This document shows, one piece after another, positions 1 through 9,333 of a stretch of DNA of 64,000 nucleotides; position 1 is the first letter of the stretch, and the number at the start of each line of letters is the position of its first letter. The DNA lies in contig JASGIG010000001.1 of the NCBI GenBank assembly GCA_047602055.1, positions 4,882,066 to 4,946,065 of the forward strand, given 5' to 3'. This DNA is from JAODBQ01 sp047602055. Its GTDB lineage: Bacteria; Actinomycetota; Acidimicrobiia; Acidimicrobiales; Ilumatobacteraceae. The notes beneath the pieces were generated by a model. The model made no database searches, was not told where the DNA came from, and saw nothing but the letters and a program-made list of their open reading frames with translations. Position numbers and translations under genes: made by a program.

Positions 1-1010
1 AAGTATCTTCCATCGATGGCATTTTTGGGATTCCATTTGTCCGCCACAAAAATGAAGGCGTCTTTCTTGCCTGCAACCGGCAACACATAGGTGCTCTGGC
101 CGCCAAAGGTTTTATTGGCGCCATTACCCTGGCAGGGATTGCCCATGTATTTCCAGGCGCCCCAGATAGAATCGGCTACAAACCAACGAGCGGCATTGGG
201 ATCCCAGCCGGTGCAACCCGACCCGATCATATAATATTTGCCATTCCGCTTGAATAAAGCCGGCGCCTCGGTTTGGTGACCGATATAGACGCGAATGTAT
301 TTTCCCGTATGGCCGGTATAATCATCGGTCAGCTCGGCCAGATCCAGGGTATAGTTTTCCTCTGCCGAGAAAACATGATAGGCTTTGCCATCATCATCTA
401 CAAACACCGTCATATCCCGGGCCATCTGTCCGCCCGGCAGATCCCGGCAGAAAAAGCTATCTACGAAATTGGCAGGAGCCGCGCAATTGACCTGCACAGG
501 ATTGACATCGTTGACAAAAGGCATCTTTCCTGCATTGGGCCGGTAGCTCCTGATAAATGTGTAAGGACCGGTAGGCTTATCGCTGGTGGCGACGCCGGCT
601 CGTGCCGCGCTATAGCCCTTCCCCAGCAATTCAAGATGAAACCACATGACATATTTCTTTGTCCGGGCATTGTATACAACCTTCGGACGCTCTAATATGC
701 AGCCTTTGGCGATATCATTCGTAAGATCGTCGGATACCTTGAGCGAAATGCCTTCATCCTTCCAATTGTACAAATCCTTTGACGAATAGCAATGAACGCC
801 GACCTGCGCACTATTACCTTTCTCGCCGGCAATCTTATGTTCACCGAACCAGTAATATACTCCATCCTTGAACAAGAAGCCGCCACCATGAGCATTGATG
901 TACACGTCATGATTGTCGGGCCAGATTTCTCCCGGTTTAAAACTCGTCTGTTGTGCTGTAGCACTTATTAACCAGCACATGCAAATGAACAGGACATTAA
1001 TTTTTCTCAT
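1..1010 (-). CDS. GH43 family glycosidase, exo-beta-1,3-galactanase-like (3' end outside window)
   Basis: The reading frame is open from an ATG at 1010 to the window edge, so about 336 residues are seen and the C-terminus is missing. It starts with a signal peptide ending near ISATAQQ. Just after it comes the motif INAHGGG followed by a YYWFGEHK strand. This first-blade signature belongs to GH43 subfamilies of the exo-beta-1,3-galactanase type, in which the usual GH43 catalytic-base Asp is absent. Blades with RDMTVFVDDDGKAY and EAPALF are also present, as expected of a five-bladed propeller. The gene lies last in the minus-strand locus, 14 bases after the GH16 gene. I infer removal of galactose or a similar sugar from a beta-galactan in the periplasm or at the surface. 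The family call is firm; the substrate is inference. Confidence 0.8.
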   Translation of the reverse strand, partial: MRKINVLFICMCWLISATAQQTSFKPGEIWPDNHDVYINAHGGGFLFKDGVYYWFGEHKIAGEKGNSAQVGVHCYSSKDLYNWKDEGISLKVSDDLTNDIAKGCILERPKVVYNARTKKYVMWFHLELLGKGYSAARAGVATSDKPTGPYTFIRSYRPNAGKMPFVNDVNPVQVNCAAPANFVDSFFCRDLPGGQMARDMTVFVDDDGKAYHVFSAEENYTLDLAELTDDYTGHTGKYIRVYIGHQTEAPALFKRNGKYYMIGSGCTGWDPNAARWFVADSIWGAWKYMGNPCQGNGANKTFGGQSTYVLPVAGKKDAFIFVADKWNPKNAIDGRY

Positions 1011-1023
1011 TGTAGATCTTTAT

Positions 1024-1821
1024 TTATTGCTTTGAAGGCCTGGCTGCTACATAGATATTCCGGGCACGCATCACTGTCGGGGCCGAAGGCCCGGAATCCC
1101 CGGAGGATCCCTCCATTTGCAGGTTGATGACCAGCCAAAAGCGCTTGTTCATAAAATTAGTAGTATCCTGCGCTATTTTTTTATCATCCACAAAATAGGT
1201 GATCCGTAAATGGGTGGTATCGATCTTATCCAGGGTAGCCTTGTAATTGTGCCAGCTCATTGCGGCTTTCTTCACCTTCGTCTTATTCGTCGCCCACTGT
1301 ACGTTCCTGTAGTCGGGACCCGTAATGGTGTTTTGCCAGACCGTATCATCACCCTTCAATTCCATGATATCGCTTTCCGGCGGCCAATTGTCTACGCCGG
1401 TAATCCAGAAAGCCGGCCAGGAACCAGGCACTACAGGCGCCTGAAAATCGCCGCTGATCGTCCAATTGGGCAGGGAATCAGATACCGTGATCATCTGCTT
1501 CAGATGAACGGCGCCTGAATGATAGTTAATCGGCAGGTAAGGACTGAATTTACTTTTCCCTTCCGGAGAAGCCAGCCGGTCGGCCTCGATGGTCAGGACG
1601 CCGCCTTCGACTTTCACCTGACTGTCGTACATCCTGGCCGTGCCATTGTGTTCCGGGCCCCAGGGGTAGGAATACCCCCAGGACGCCAGAAAATTTTCTT
1701 TATTGCTGAAACTCGTATTATCCACGTAAACGATCTCCCCCTTTTTGGGCGCCGTGCCGACAAAGGCCGTCAACACGAGGATTCGCAGGATAGGATACAG
1801 CATGATCGGTAGATTCATCAT
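1024..1821 (-). CDS. GH16 family endo-glycanase
   Basis: The 265-residue protein has an N-terminal hydrophobic segment (residues 5-22) and a beta-jelly-roll GH16 domain. The GH16 catalytic signature ExDxxE is visible as ESDIME at residues 149-154, which gives nucleophile Glu149, assisting Asp151 and acid/base Glu154. GH16 enzymes cut beta-1,3 or beta-1,4 glucans and galactans (laminarin, agar, carrageenan, beta-1,3-galactan) with retention. Which one applies cannot be read here, but the GH43 neighbour favours a galactan. The start overlaps the stop of the upstream lipoprotein gene as ATGA, so translation is probably coupled. The usual subfamily loops cannot be assigned by eye. Confidence 0.85.
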   Translation of the reverse strand: MMNLPIMLYPILRILVLTAFVGTAPKKGEIVYVDNTSFSNKENFLASWGYSYPWGPEHNGTARMYDSQVKVEGGVLTIEADRLASPEGKSKFSPYLPINYHSGAVHLKQMITVSDSLPNWTISGDFQAPVVPGSWPAFWITGVDNWPPESDIMELKGDDTVWQNTITGPDYRNVQWATNKTKVKKAAMSWHNYKATLDKIDTTHLRITYFVDDKKIAQDTTNFMNKRFWLVINLQMEGSSGDSGPSAPTVMRARNIYVAARPSKQ

Positions 1822-2918
1822 AAATGTTTCGGGTAAGCATATAATTTAACCTGGGAAGACTTGATCCCCTGTTGATCCTGCACATAATTGACTACGACGC
1901 CCACAGTCACCTGGGTAGTTGCCGTCAACGAGAAGGATACCTTCGTCTGGGGAGCTGCAATCACCTGATATTGGATATCACTATTGCCAACGATATCAGC
2001 ATAATCGGGTAAGGTGTCTGAACCGGGAGCGACAACAACATAAGCCGCATCTTTGGTTCCCTGCCAGATCCAGGATCCGCCGGAGGGATCGAATGCATAG
2101 CTGCCTGCAGGAAGCGTAATGGTTTGATAGATCTTACCGTTGCTGATCAGCGGTGAGCCCCAGCCGGATTCCAGGTCCATCGTTGCTCCGTCTCCATCAT
2201 AACAATAGCCGCCGACACCGCCATGGCTCAATGCAGCCGTATTGGCCGTCCAGTAGGCCAGGCTTCCCCACCGGGAGCCATTCATCGCAGAAGCGACAAA
2301 GGCATTGCCGGGATTCTTGATATAGCTGCTGGTGACATCGCTGGCAGGTCCGATGACCAGTGTGTTTACGTCAATGATGACAATCGTGGTCGACTGCGCA
2401 GTATCCAGCGTAAACTTACTGGGATTGGAGATTTTCACCGCGAGGGCCAGCTTTTTTCCGGCATATACCGCTTCTTCGAGAGAGTCAATGCTGACAGACA
2501 GCGAAAAGGTATTTCCCTTGGCGCCGGCTGCAACGTCAACACTGGTTGGAAGGGAATAGACGGTAGCTGGCAACAGCATCGTAGAGGCATCCAGCGTGCC
2601 GGCCGTAATCAGCTGAGCAATGGTATCGGTATTCGTACCGATCTCCACCGAATAAGCATCTTTGGAGGGGCCCGATAGATAGACACCTAAGATGATATTC
2701 ACTTTTCGGTTGGTTTCATCCACCGTGTAGTTATAGGTAGAGCTGTCCGTGCCGGTGGGCACGGGGTAGTTATTACTGACACCGCCGGAGACGTTGATCG
2801 ACTGCGGCATGTAGATTTTGTTATACCCGTAGCTCAATTCAGACCCGGATTTCTTGCAGGAAATAGCTATTCCGCAAACCAGCAGGGCAGCAGCGAAGGT
2901 TTTATTGAGAAGACGCAT
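1818..2918 (-). CDS. DUF1735-type surface lipoprotein, probable glycan-binding protein
   Basis: This 366-residue lipoprotein has a signal ending in GIAISC (lipid Cys at residue 21) followed by KKS. Residues 35-190 resemble the DUF1735 beta-sandwich found in SusE/SusF-position proteins. The C-terminal part is a second all-beta domain rich in aromatic residues (YWTANT, SWIWQG) that could bind sugar. It sits directly after a SusD gene, the normal place for surface glycan-binding proteins in PULs, and ends by ATGA overlap with the GH16 gene. I infer that it helps capture the polysaccharide at the cell surface; no catalytic motif is seen. Confidence 0.7.
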   Translation of the reverse strand: MRLLNKTFAAALLVCGIAISCKKSGSELSYGYNKIYMPQSINVSGGVSNNYPVPTGTDSSTYNYTVDETNRKVNIILGVYLSGPSKDAYSVEIGTNTDTIAQLITAGTLDASTMLLPATVYSLPTSVDVAAGAKGNTFSLSVSIDSLEEAVYAGKKLALAVKISNPSKFTLDTAQSTTIVIIDVNTLVIGPASDVTSSYIKNPGNAFVASAMNGSRWGSLAYWTANTAALSHGGVGGYCYDGDGATMDLESGWGSPLISNGKIYQTITLPAGSYAFDPSGGSWIWQGTKDAAYVVVAPGSDTLPDYADIVGNSDIQYQVIAAPQTKVSFSLTATTQVTVGVVVNYVQDQQGIKSSQVKLYAYPKHL

Positions 2919-2953
2919 AATTCAATTTTTTAAATTCCTGAATAGTTGGTTGT

Positions 2954-4645
2954 TTACCAGCCGGGATTTTGTTGCAAGACTCCATTGGACAAGCTGATCT
3001 CCGTCTGGGGGAAAGGATAGTAGTACATTTTGGTGGCATCAAAGACCCTGTTTTGCACCGTCTGTACCGTATACGTGAAATTCCCCGATCCGTCTTTGGT
3101 GATAGCTACGCCCTGCAGCGGCTGACTGAGCGTCGTGGCGGCATCTTTCCAGCGCAGCAAATCCCAGTAACGGTAATTCTCAAAAGCCAGCTCGATGCGT
3201 CTTTCATGCTTAACTGCAGTGCGGAAGGAAGTCTGGTCGGCAACCGTTACCGCAGGCATGCTCACCCCTGCCCTATTGCGTACGGCGTTGAGGGCGGATC
3301 TTGCCGTGAGTCCATAGCCATGATCGTCATCCGGACCGTAAGCTTCGTTCATCGCTTCGGCGTATTCGAGCAATACCTCACCATAGCGGAATACGATCCA
3401 GTTATGGACGACCGTAGCACCCTGTGTCAGATTCAGGTTATCGTTCAGGAACTTTTTCAGATAGTAACCTGTCTTGCTGGCATTGGTAGTAGCCATATCA
3501 TCCGTCGCTCCTGCTGATTCATCGATGGTCCGGCTGTTCCAGGTACTGTTGTTGGTCACCACGGTAAAACCAAGACGGGGATCTCTGTTGGCATAAGGGT
3601 TGTTGGGATCCGCCGCTCCTGTATATTCATAGTCGGCCACCAGATTCTGACTGGGGGTGATCCCGCTGGTGCCACCGGCTGTAGCTATCGGATAGTTTTT
3701 GGCTTCCAGCGTATTACTGGCTGAATAACGGATTGCCAGGATCGTCTCGTTGCTGGTAATCGCATTGTTTTGCAGGAAATAGGTGGAATAGTTGCCATCC
3801 AGGCTATACTGTCCGGACCCACCGGCGAAGACAATCAGGTCATTCAGGGCGGCAGCAGCCGTTTGCCATTTCGACACATCGTTGGTCGAATTGTGCAGCG
3901 GGCTGGCAGCATACAAAAGCACACGCGCCTTCAGGGCAAGTGCCGACCCTTTGGAGAACCGGCCGTCATAGTTGGTAAAGGAGGACGTCTTCCAATTGAC
4001 CTGCAGGCTGTCGATATTCTGGTCGATTTCGCTGACGATAAAGCTGACGATGCTGTCATAGCTCGTTGCCGGCAGATTGGTATTGTCGCTGGCGCTCAAA
4101 GTCTTGGTGACCAGCGGTACGCCGCCATATCGTTTGGACAGCTCGAAATAATACCAGGCTCTCATGATATGTGCTTCGGCCCTGTACCAGCCGACATTCA
4201 ACACATCGTTGGCATAGTTGACCTTTCCCGAGGCAGAGATGGTATCCCGGTTCAAGGCCAGTGAGCTCTTGTAAGCACCGGACTGTTCGATAAAATAATT
4301 GGCGGCTCTGATGCCGGAATAATAGGCCCCATAGTAATTATCCGGGTTATTATTGGCATTCCAGGATCCGTTGTTGAAAAGAAGCGAATTCGAGCTGGCA
4401 GCTGTCTGAATCGCTTCATCAGAAACCGGCGCGAACAGGTTATTGTCCATGATCAGGAACTCGCTGCGGAGATAATTATAGGGGGCCACTCCCAATGAAA
4501 GGAGGGTACTATAGTTAGAGTTCAGCGTTGATGCGGTGGACGACGTATCAATTTTTGTATCGAGAAAGCTTTTACTACAGGCAGTGAGGCTCAATGCAGC
4601 CACCAACCCGACAGACACCTTCTTAAATATATTATGTGCAGCCAT
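2954..4645 (-). CDS. SusD/RagB family surface lipoprotein
   Basis: The 563-residue protein has a lipoprotein signal with lipobox LSLTAC followed by SKSFLDT. The N-terminal TPR-like region contains the SusD hallmark AEAHIMRAWYYFELSKRYGGVPLVT. The C-terminus has the typical RRIELAFENYRYWDLLRW block and ends in the family's PFPQTEI...NPGW. SusD proteins form the lid on SusC transporters and bind glycan outside the cell. The gene lies 11 bases after its SusC partner. Length and motifs are normal for the family, and the frame is intact. Confidence 0.95.
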   Translation of the reverse strand: MAAHNIFKKVSVGLVAALSLTACSKSFLDTKIDTSSTASTLNSNYSTLLSLGVAPYNYLRSEFLIMDNNLFAPVSDEAIQTAASSNSLLFNNGSWNANNNPDNYYGAYYSGIRAANYFIEQSGAYKSSLALNRDTISASGKVNYANDVLNVGWYRAEAHIMRAWYYFELSKRYGGVPLVTKTLSASDNTNLPATSYDSIVSFIVSEIDQNIDSLQVNWKTSSFTNYDGRFSKGSALALKARVLLYAASPLHNSTNDVSKWQTAAAALNDLIVFAGGSGQYSLDGNYSTYFLQNNAITSNETILAIRYSASNTLEAKNYPIATAGGTSGITPSQNLVADYEYTGAADPNNPYANRDPRLGFTVVTNNSTWNSRTIDESAGATDDMATTNASKTGYYLKKFLNDNLNLTQGATVVHNWIVFRYGEVLLEYAEAMNEAYGPDDDHGYGLTARSALNAVRNRAGVSMPAVTVADQTSFRTAVKHERRIELAFENYRYWDLLRWKDAATTLSQPLQGVAITKDGSGNFTYTVQTVQNRVFDATKMYYYPFPQTEISLSNGVLQQNPGW

Positions 4646-4656
4646 ACAATGAGTTT

Positions 4657-7572
4657 TTAGAAATTTAAAGTAATACCGGCGTTATAGGACTTAAGGCCCG
4701 CGTAGCCGGAGGGCGTCTCGGGATCCAGGTTATAATGCTTCTTCAGATATCCCCAGGTCACCGGATTGGCCGCGTTGATATAGATCCTCAGCTTTTCCAT
4801 GTGCAGCTTGCGCAGCATATCCGAAGAGAAGCTATACCCTAGCTCGGCATTCCTGATCCGCAGAAAGCTGCCGTTTTTCATCCAGAAGGTGGAGTTCTGA
4901 TAGTTGTTGGTATTGGCTTCCGTTGTCAACCGGGGATATTTAGCCTTTGCGCGGGTATCGATGCCCTGGCTGGGGAAATAAGCCCAGGCATTGCCGGCTG
5001 TCGGGTATACATTGATGTTGTTGACAAAGGCAACCGTCTGATAATAGGCGGCCGTGTAGAGATTGACATCACTGCCCGCGGCGCCCTGGAATACGACGGC
5101 AAGATCGATTCCTTTAAAGCTGATCCCGGCGTTGAAAGCATATGTCATTGACGGGAAAGAAGGTTTGCCGATCTTCGTCACATCGTTTTGATCGATCTTT
5201 CCATTGCCATCGAGGTCCTTGTATTTGATGTCTCCGGGTTGGACCGCTCCGAACTGAGGAGTGGCCTCTCCTGAAACCAGGGTTCCGTCCGCATTGAAAT
5301 CAGCCACATCATAAAAGCCGGTTGCAATCAGCCCGGTCGGCGTACCGATCGGCTGGCCTGTCGTTTTGCTGAAGCTGTTGACCGGGGGCACTTCTGCCTG
5401 ATAGTTGATTTTGTTTTGGGCGTAGGTCAGCATGGCGCCTACTGTATATTCGACCTTTCCGCTTTTACCATGGTAGGAAGCCGAAAGCTCAATCCCTTTA
5501 TTGGTGACCTTTCCGATATTGGCATAGGGTTGTGATCCGCCAAAGTCCGCCAGCAGGCTGGTATTCTTGGTCACGATGCCGCTGCGTTTATCGAGGAATA
5601 CATCCGCAGTCAGGCTGAGCGCGTCCAATACAGTCGCATCTACACCCACATCATATTTCATGCTTTTCTCCGCGAAAATCTTCGGATTGGCCACATAGGA
5701 CTGTACAATACCGGAGCTGCCTGTCAACGCAGTACCCGTGTAATACGTGCCACTGGTGACAAAGTATTGCTGGTACAAATAGCGTCCCTGGTTGCTGGCG
5801 TCATTGCCCGATTTACCTGCAGAGGCCCTGAGCTTGAGGAAGCTGAGCCAGCTGTTGTCTTTCAGGAAAGACTCTTTGGACAATACCCATCCCAGACCGA
5901 CAGCGGGATAGAATCCCCAGCGATTGCCGGGAGCATATTCATCCGAGCCACTGTAGCCGAAGCCCAGCTCAGCCAGGTATTTTTCCTGATAGGCATAGTG
6001 AAATCTGCCGCCGATATTTTCAAAATGATAGAAGATATTGTTGCCATTATTCTGCCCCGATCCGTTGGTGCCATAATCCACCACATAGTTGCTGGCGTAG
6101 TAGTTCACCGCGGCGCTGATCGCATGCGGGCCAAAACTCCTGTCATAGCCGGCAGTGATATTCGCCTGCTTCCAGTCATATTGGTCTGTGGATGAAGTGC
6201 CATTGGAGGTAATCTGCGTGGTTTTATCCGTGGTAGTCTGTATCCCATTGTCGTATCGCGCATAGGTAGCCGTTTTGCTGGCGCTGGCGCGGGTCCAGGT
6301 ATTGAACGAAACGGCTTCGTTCATATAAAGGCCGGGGGTGATGAAGTCCAGCTTTTCCTTCAGGTTAAAATTCGCCTGTAAGGTTCTGTCATGGGTTGAC
6401 GCCCAGCCCAGCGCATGCAAAGATGCAACAGGGTTATTGGCGTAAATGGTCGTTCCGGACCAGTTGCCGGTAGCGCTGTCTTTTACCGGATAGATATTGG
6501 ATGGATAAGCCGCCATATCCTGCCACAGCTGAGGACCATTGTAGTTGGGGTATCTTCTGTCCTCGATCCGTCCGCCCAAATCTACTTTCGCTTCGAATAT
6601 TTTGAAGAAATTAAAGTCCAGATTGGTCCGGATATTGAATCGCTGGATCTGCGCATTCGACGTATTGTCGTTGGTCCCGACATTATACAGCCCCTGCTGA
6701 CGCATATAGTCCAGGATCACGCCATAGCGGGTATTGACATCCCCACCCGAAAAAACGACGTTGGCATTGGTATAGCTGCCGCTTTTCCGAAGCACCTGGT
6801 CATACCAGTCGACATTCGTACCCGACCCATCCTTATATGCCTGCAATTGTGCGTCAGAATATTTAGGCGTCCAGTTGAACTGGTAGTTATTCAGCGCGTA
6901 ATTGTCATTGCTGATGGCCTGGTTGTACAAACGGGCATAATCATAGGAGCCATAAGGTTTATCGATATTGATCGCCTGCTGAATGCCATTGACGACATTG
7001 ATGGCCACTTTCGGTTTGCTGACCTGGCCTCTGCGGGTGACTACCCACAACACCCCATTAGCGCCCTTCATGCCGAAGGTGGCTAATGCGGCGGCATCCT
7101 TCAATACCGTGATGCTTTCGATCTCGGAAGGTGACAGGTATTGAAAATAGGAGGATGTCGTTTGAAATCCATCTACATAAATGGTCATGCTGGCATTGTC
7201 ATAAGTGCCCTTGCCGCGGATAGACAGTGATGCGCCATCATAACCGGGCTCGCCAGAGCCTTGCTGGACGAACAATCCAGGCACTCTTCCATATAACGTA
7301 TTGGTGATATTGGGAACGGGCGTCTTCGAAAGATCTTCGCCGGACACAGAAGCCGCGGCCCTTACGGACAGGGTTTTCCTGGTCTTCAAAAACGGGCCTG
7401 TTTCATACGTATCAGCGGCATGATAAGGGAGGGCCACCGTCGTATCTGCGGACGCGGTATGTTGCTGGGCGCGAGCTCCGGCAAAGCACAGCAGGCTGCC
7501 GGCCAGCAGAAATCCCCTGGTGATGGAATGATGATATCGTTTCATATGCAGAATAAATTGGTTCTTTGACAT
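4657..7572 (-). CDS. SusC/RagA TonB-dependent outer-membrane transporter (short N-terminus)
   Basis: The 971-residue protein has a signal peptide, best from internal Met10 (MKRYHHS), ending near ARAQQ. The plug follows, with the SusC signature VPNITNTLYGRVPGLFVQQ and VLKDAAALATFGMKGANGV. The 22-strand barrel ends in GITLNF, a typical terminal aromatic. It lacks the carboxypeptidase-like regulatory domain that precedes the plug in most SusC proteins, and the segment replacing it (residues 38-70) has no obvious VVVGYG TonB-box strand. It is the partner of the SusD gene 11 bases downstream and imports oligosaccharides using TonB energy. A second SusD gene ends 13 bases upstream, so the two SusCD pairs are probably co-transcribed. 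Confidence 0.93.
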   Translation of the reverse strand: MSKNQFILHMKRYHHSITRGFLLAGSLLCFAGARAQQHTASADTTVALPYHAADTYETGPFLKTRKTLSVRAAASVSGEDLSKTPVPNITNTLYGRVPGLFVQQGSGEPGYDGASLSIRGKGTYDNASMTIYVDGFQTTSSYFQYLSPSEIESITVLKDAAALATFGMKGANGVLWVVTRRGQVSKPKVAINVVNGIQQAINIDKPYGSYDYARLYNQAISNDNYALNNYQFNWTPKYSDAQLQAYKDGSGTNVDWYDQVLRKSGSYTNANVVFSGGDVNTRYGVILDYMRQQGLYNVGTNDNTSNAQIQRFNIRTNLDFNFFKIFEAKVDLGGRIEDRRYPNYNGPQLWQDMAAYPSNIYPVKDSATGNWSGTTIYANNPVASLHALGWASTHDRTLQANFNLKEKLDFITPGLYMNEAVSFNTWTRASASKTATYARYDNGIQTTTDKTTQITSNGTSSTDQYDWKQANITAGYDRSFGPHAISAAVNYYASNYVVDYGTNGSGQNNGNNIFYHFENIGGRFHYAYQEKYLAELGFGYSGSDEYAPGNRWGFYPAVGLGWVLSKESFLKDNSWLSFLKLRASAGKSGNDASNQGRYLYQQYFVTSGTYYTGTALTGSSGIVQSYVANPKIFAEKSMKYDVGVDATVLDALSLTADVFLDKRSGIVTKNTSLLADFGGSQPYANIGKVTNKGIELSASYHGKSGKVEYTVGAMLTYAQNKINYQAEVPPVNSFSKTTGQPIGTPTGLIATGFYDVADFNADGTLVSGEATPQFGAVQPGDIKYKDLDGNGKIDQNDVTKIGKPSFPSMTYAFNAGISFKGIDLAVVFQGAAGSDVNLYTAAYYQTVAFVNNINVYPTAGNAWAYFPSQGIDTRAKAKYPRLTTEANTNNYQNSTFWMKNGSFLRIRNAELGYSFSSDMLRKLHMEKLRIYINAANPVTWGYLKKHYNLDPETPSGYAGLKSYNAGITLNF

Positions 7573-7585
7573 GGTTAAATACGCT

Positions 7586-9313
7586 TTAGTAGCCTGGGTT
7601 TTGAATGATGATGCCCTTGTTCACCTCTGTCTGTGGAATCGGACAGAGATATTCCTTTGGTGCCCAGAAGGCCGTGTAAGACAGCGAACGCTGGTAATTG
7701 GTGTTGTTATACTGGGTCGGCGTACTACCATTGTTAAAGGAGAAGCCGTAGATAGGACCACCGATGATACCATTGCCGATATCGGCCAGCTTCCAATGCT
7801 TGACATCATGCAGGCGGTAGTTTTCATCGAAGAATTCGACTGCCCATTCGCGTTGGATGATGGCTCTTAATTTGGTCTGATCGGTTTCGGTGACGGCTGG
7901 CAGGCCGGCGCGTGTATGAATGGTATTGAGACGGGCAAGCGCCTGTGTCGGTTGACCCAGCTCGTTGTAGGCTTCTGCCGCGCTCAGATAGGCGGCTGCC
8001 AATCTGAAGATGGGGAATTCAAACCATCCGCGTGTGCTGGCCTTGTAAAAGAACTTGGTCGGGATGGCTACCCAGGGTGAACCCCATTGCCAGGTGCTGG
8101 CATTGCTCCAGTAGCTGTCTCCGGGATTGTTCGGCGCATCGGTCTGCCAGGGTTTGTAATCGGCTTTAAAGCGGGCTTCCATCTCTGACGTTTTGGTGAG
8201 ATAGTCGGAAAAAGGAGTGACCACATTCAGATCAGGCCAGGTTTGATCGGTACCATCCGCCTTGTAATAATTTGTTGCAAAATTATAGGTCAGCATATTG
8301 CCATAGGCGGGCCAGTTATGGAAATCATAGAAGCTGCCGATACCCCATCCAGCTGAACCAACACTGCTGCTGCCGCCATAATCGTATTTAAAAGCCAGCA
8401 GTACCTCGGCATTTCCGGGGGTCGAGGTGGCTGTACCATAATCGGCTAACGGGTTGCCGGTATTGATAATATGGGCGCCGCCATTGGTTTCAGCTTCAGA
8501 AATTACAGCTTCTGCCGAAGCCGCTGCCGTGGTCCACCGGCCCGGATCTGCACTGCCCAGACAGATCAGATTGTTGTTGCTGCCAAAATCCAGATAAGGT
8601 GTTCCTGTATTGAATAGCGGACGAGCGGCATATAATTGCGCCTTGGATTTAATAGCCAGTGCCGCCGCTTTGGTCATCCTGCCACTATATGTGCTGGACC
8701 ATTTAGATGGCAGCACGGCCGCAGACTGGTCACACCAGGATACCACGGAGTCGAGGACTTCCTGTACGGAGCTTCTTTTGACGGCGAGATCATCGTTGGC
8801 GTTGAAAGTCTTGGTCACGATGGGAACGCCTCCGAAAATGATCATCATCTGCTCGAGACGGTAAGCTGCCAGCATTTGCATTTCTGCTTTGATGGATGCC
8901 TTATCCGATGCCGACATGCCAGGCACCTGATCGATGTTCTCTTTCACCAGGAAGGCCTGGCGGATAGCCGCATAATTATAATTGAAGCCATCCAGGTCTT
9001 CGATGACGCCAGTTGCGGTCATCCCATTCATCACCTGGCTATTGGCGACCGTCCAGGAAAAGCCGTAATTGAGCGATCCGGATAAGTTTTCCGGGATAGA
9101 GGCATTCCAGTAAGAGCCATAGGTGTAATACGTGATCCCCTGCTCGAGACAGGTGTGATACGCCTCGGCGACAGCATTCAGCGCATTGGTCGTATTGGAA
9201 AAGACGGAATCGATCGTTGTCGCGCTGGTGATAGGCTTTTCCAGGAAAGTCTTTTCACACGCGCTGACAGCGAATGTAAAAGCAAGTAGTATAAATAAAT
9301 ATCTTGTTCTCAT
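7586..9313 (-). CDS. SusD/RagB family surface lipoprotein
   Basis: The 575-residue lipoprotein has signal MRTRYLFILLAFTFAVSAC with lipid Cys at 19. The SusD core appears as EMQMLAAYRLEQMMIIFGGVPIVTK. The C-terminal block is REWAVEFFDENYRLHDVKHWKL, ending in CPIPQTEVNKG...NPGY. It follows the frameshifted SusC gene by 20 bases and should be its partner in glycan capture at the outer membrane. The C-terminal region is rich in Trp (STWQWGSPW), as expected for sugar-binding surfaces. The frame is intact and the length normal. Confidence 0.94.
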   Translation of the reverse strand: MRTRYLFILLAFTFAVSACEKTFLEKPITSATTIDSVFSNTTNALNAVAEAYHTCLEQGITYYTYGSYWNASIPENLSGSLNYGFSWTVANSQVMNGMTATGVIEDLDGFNYNYAAIRQAFLVKENIDQVPGMSASDKASIKAEMQMLAAYRLEQMMIIFGGVPIVTKTFNANDDLAVKRSSVQEVLDSVVSWCDQSAAVLPSKWSSTYSGRMTKAAALAIKSKAQLYAARPLFNTGTPYLDFGSNNNLICLGSADPGRWTTAAASAEAVISEAETNGGAHIINTGNPLADYGTATSTPGNAEVLLAFKYDYGGSSSVGSAGWGIGSFYDFHNWPAYGNMLTYNFATNYYKADGTDQTWPDLNVVTPFSDYLTKTSEMEARFKADYKPWQTDAPNNPGDSYWSNASTWQWGSPWVAIPTKFFYKASTRGWFEFPIFRLAAAYLSAAEAYNELGQPTQALARLNTIHTRAGLPAVTETDQTKLRAIIQREWAVEFFDENYRLHDVKHWKLADIGNGIIGGPIYGFSFNNGSTPTQYNNTNYQRSLSYTAFWAPKEYLCPIPQTEVNKGIIIQNPGY

Positions 9314-9333
9314 CTCTTTGAATTTGAATTGAG

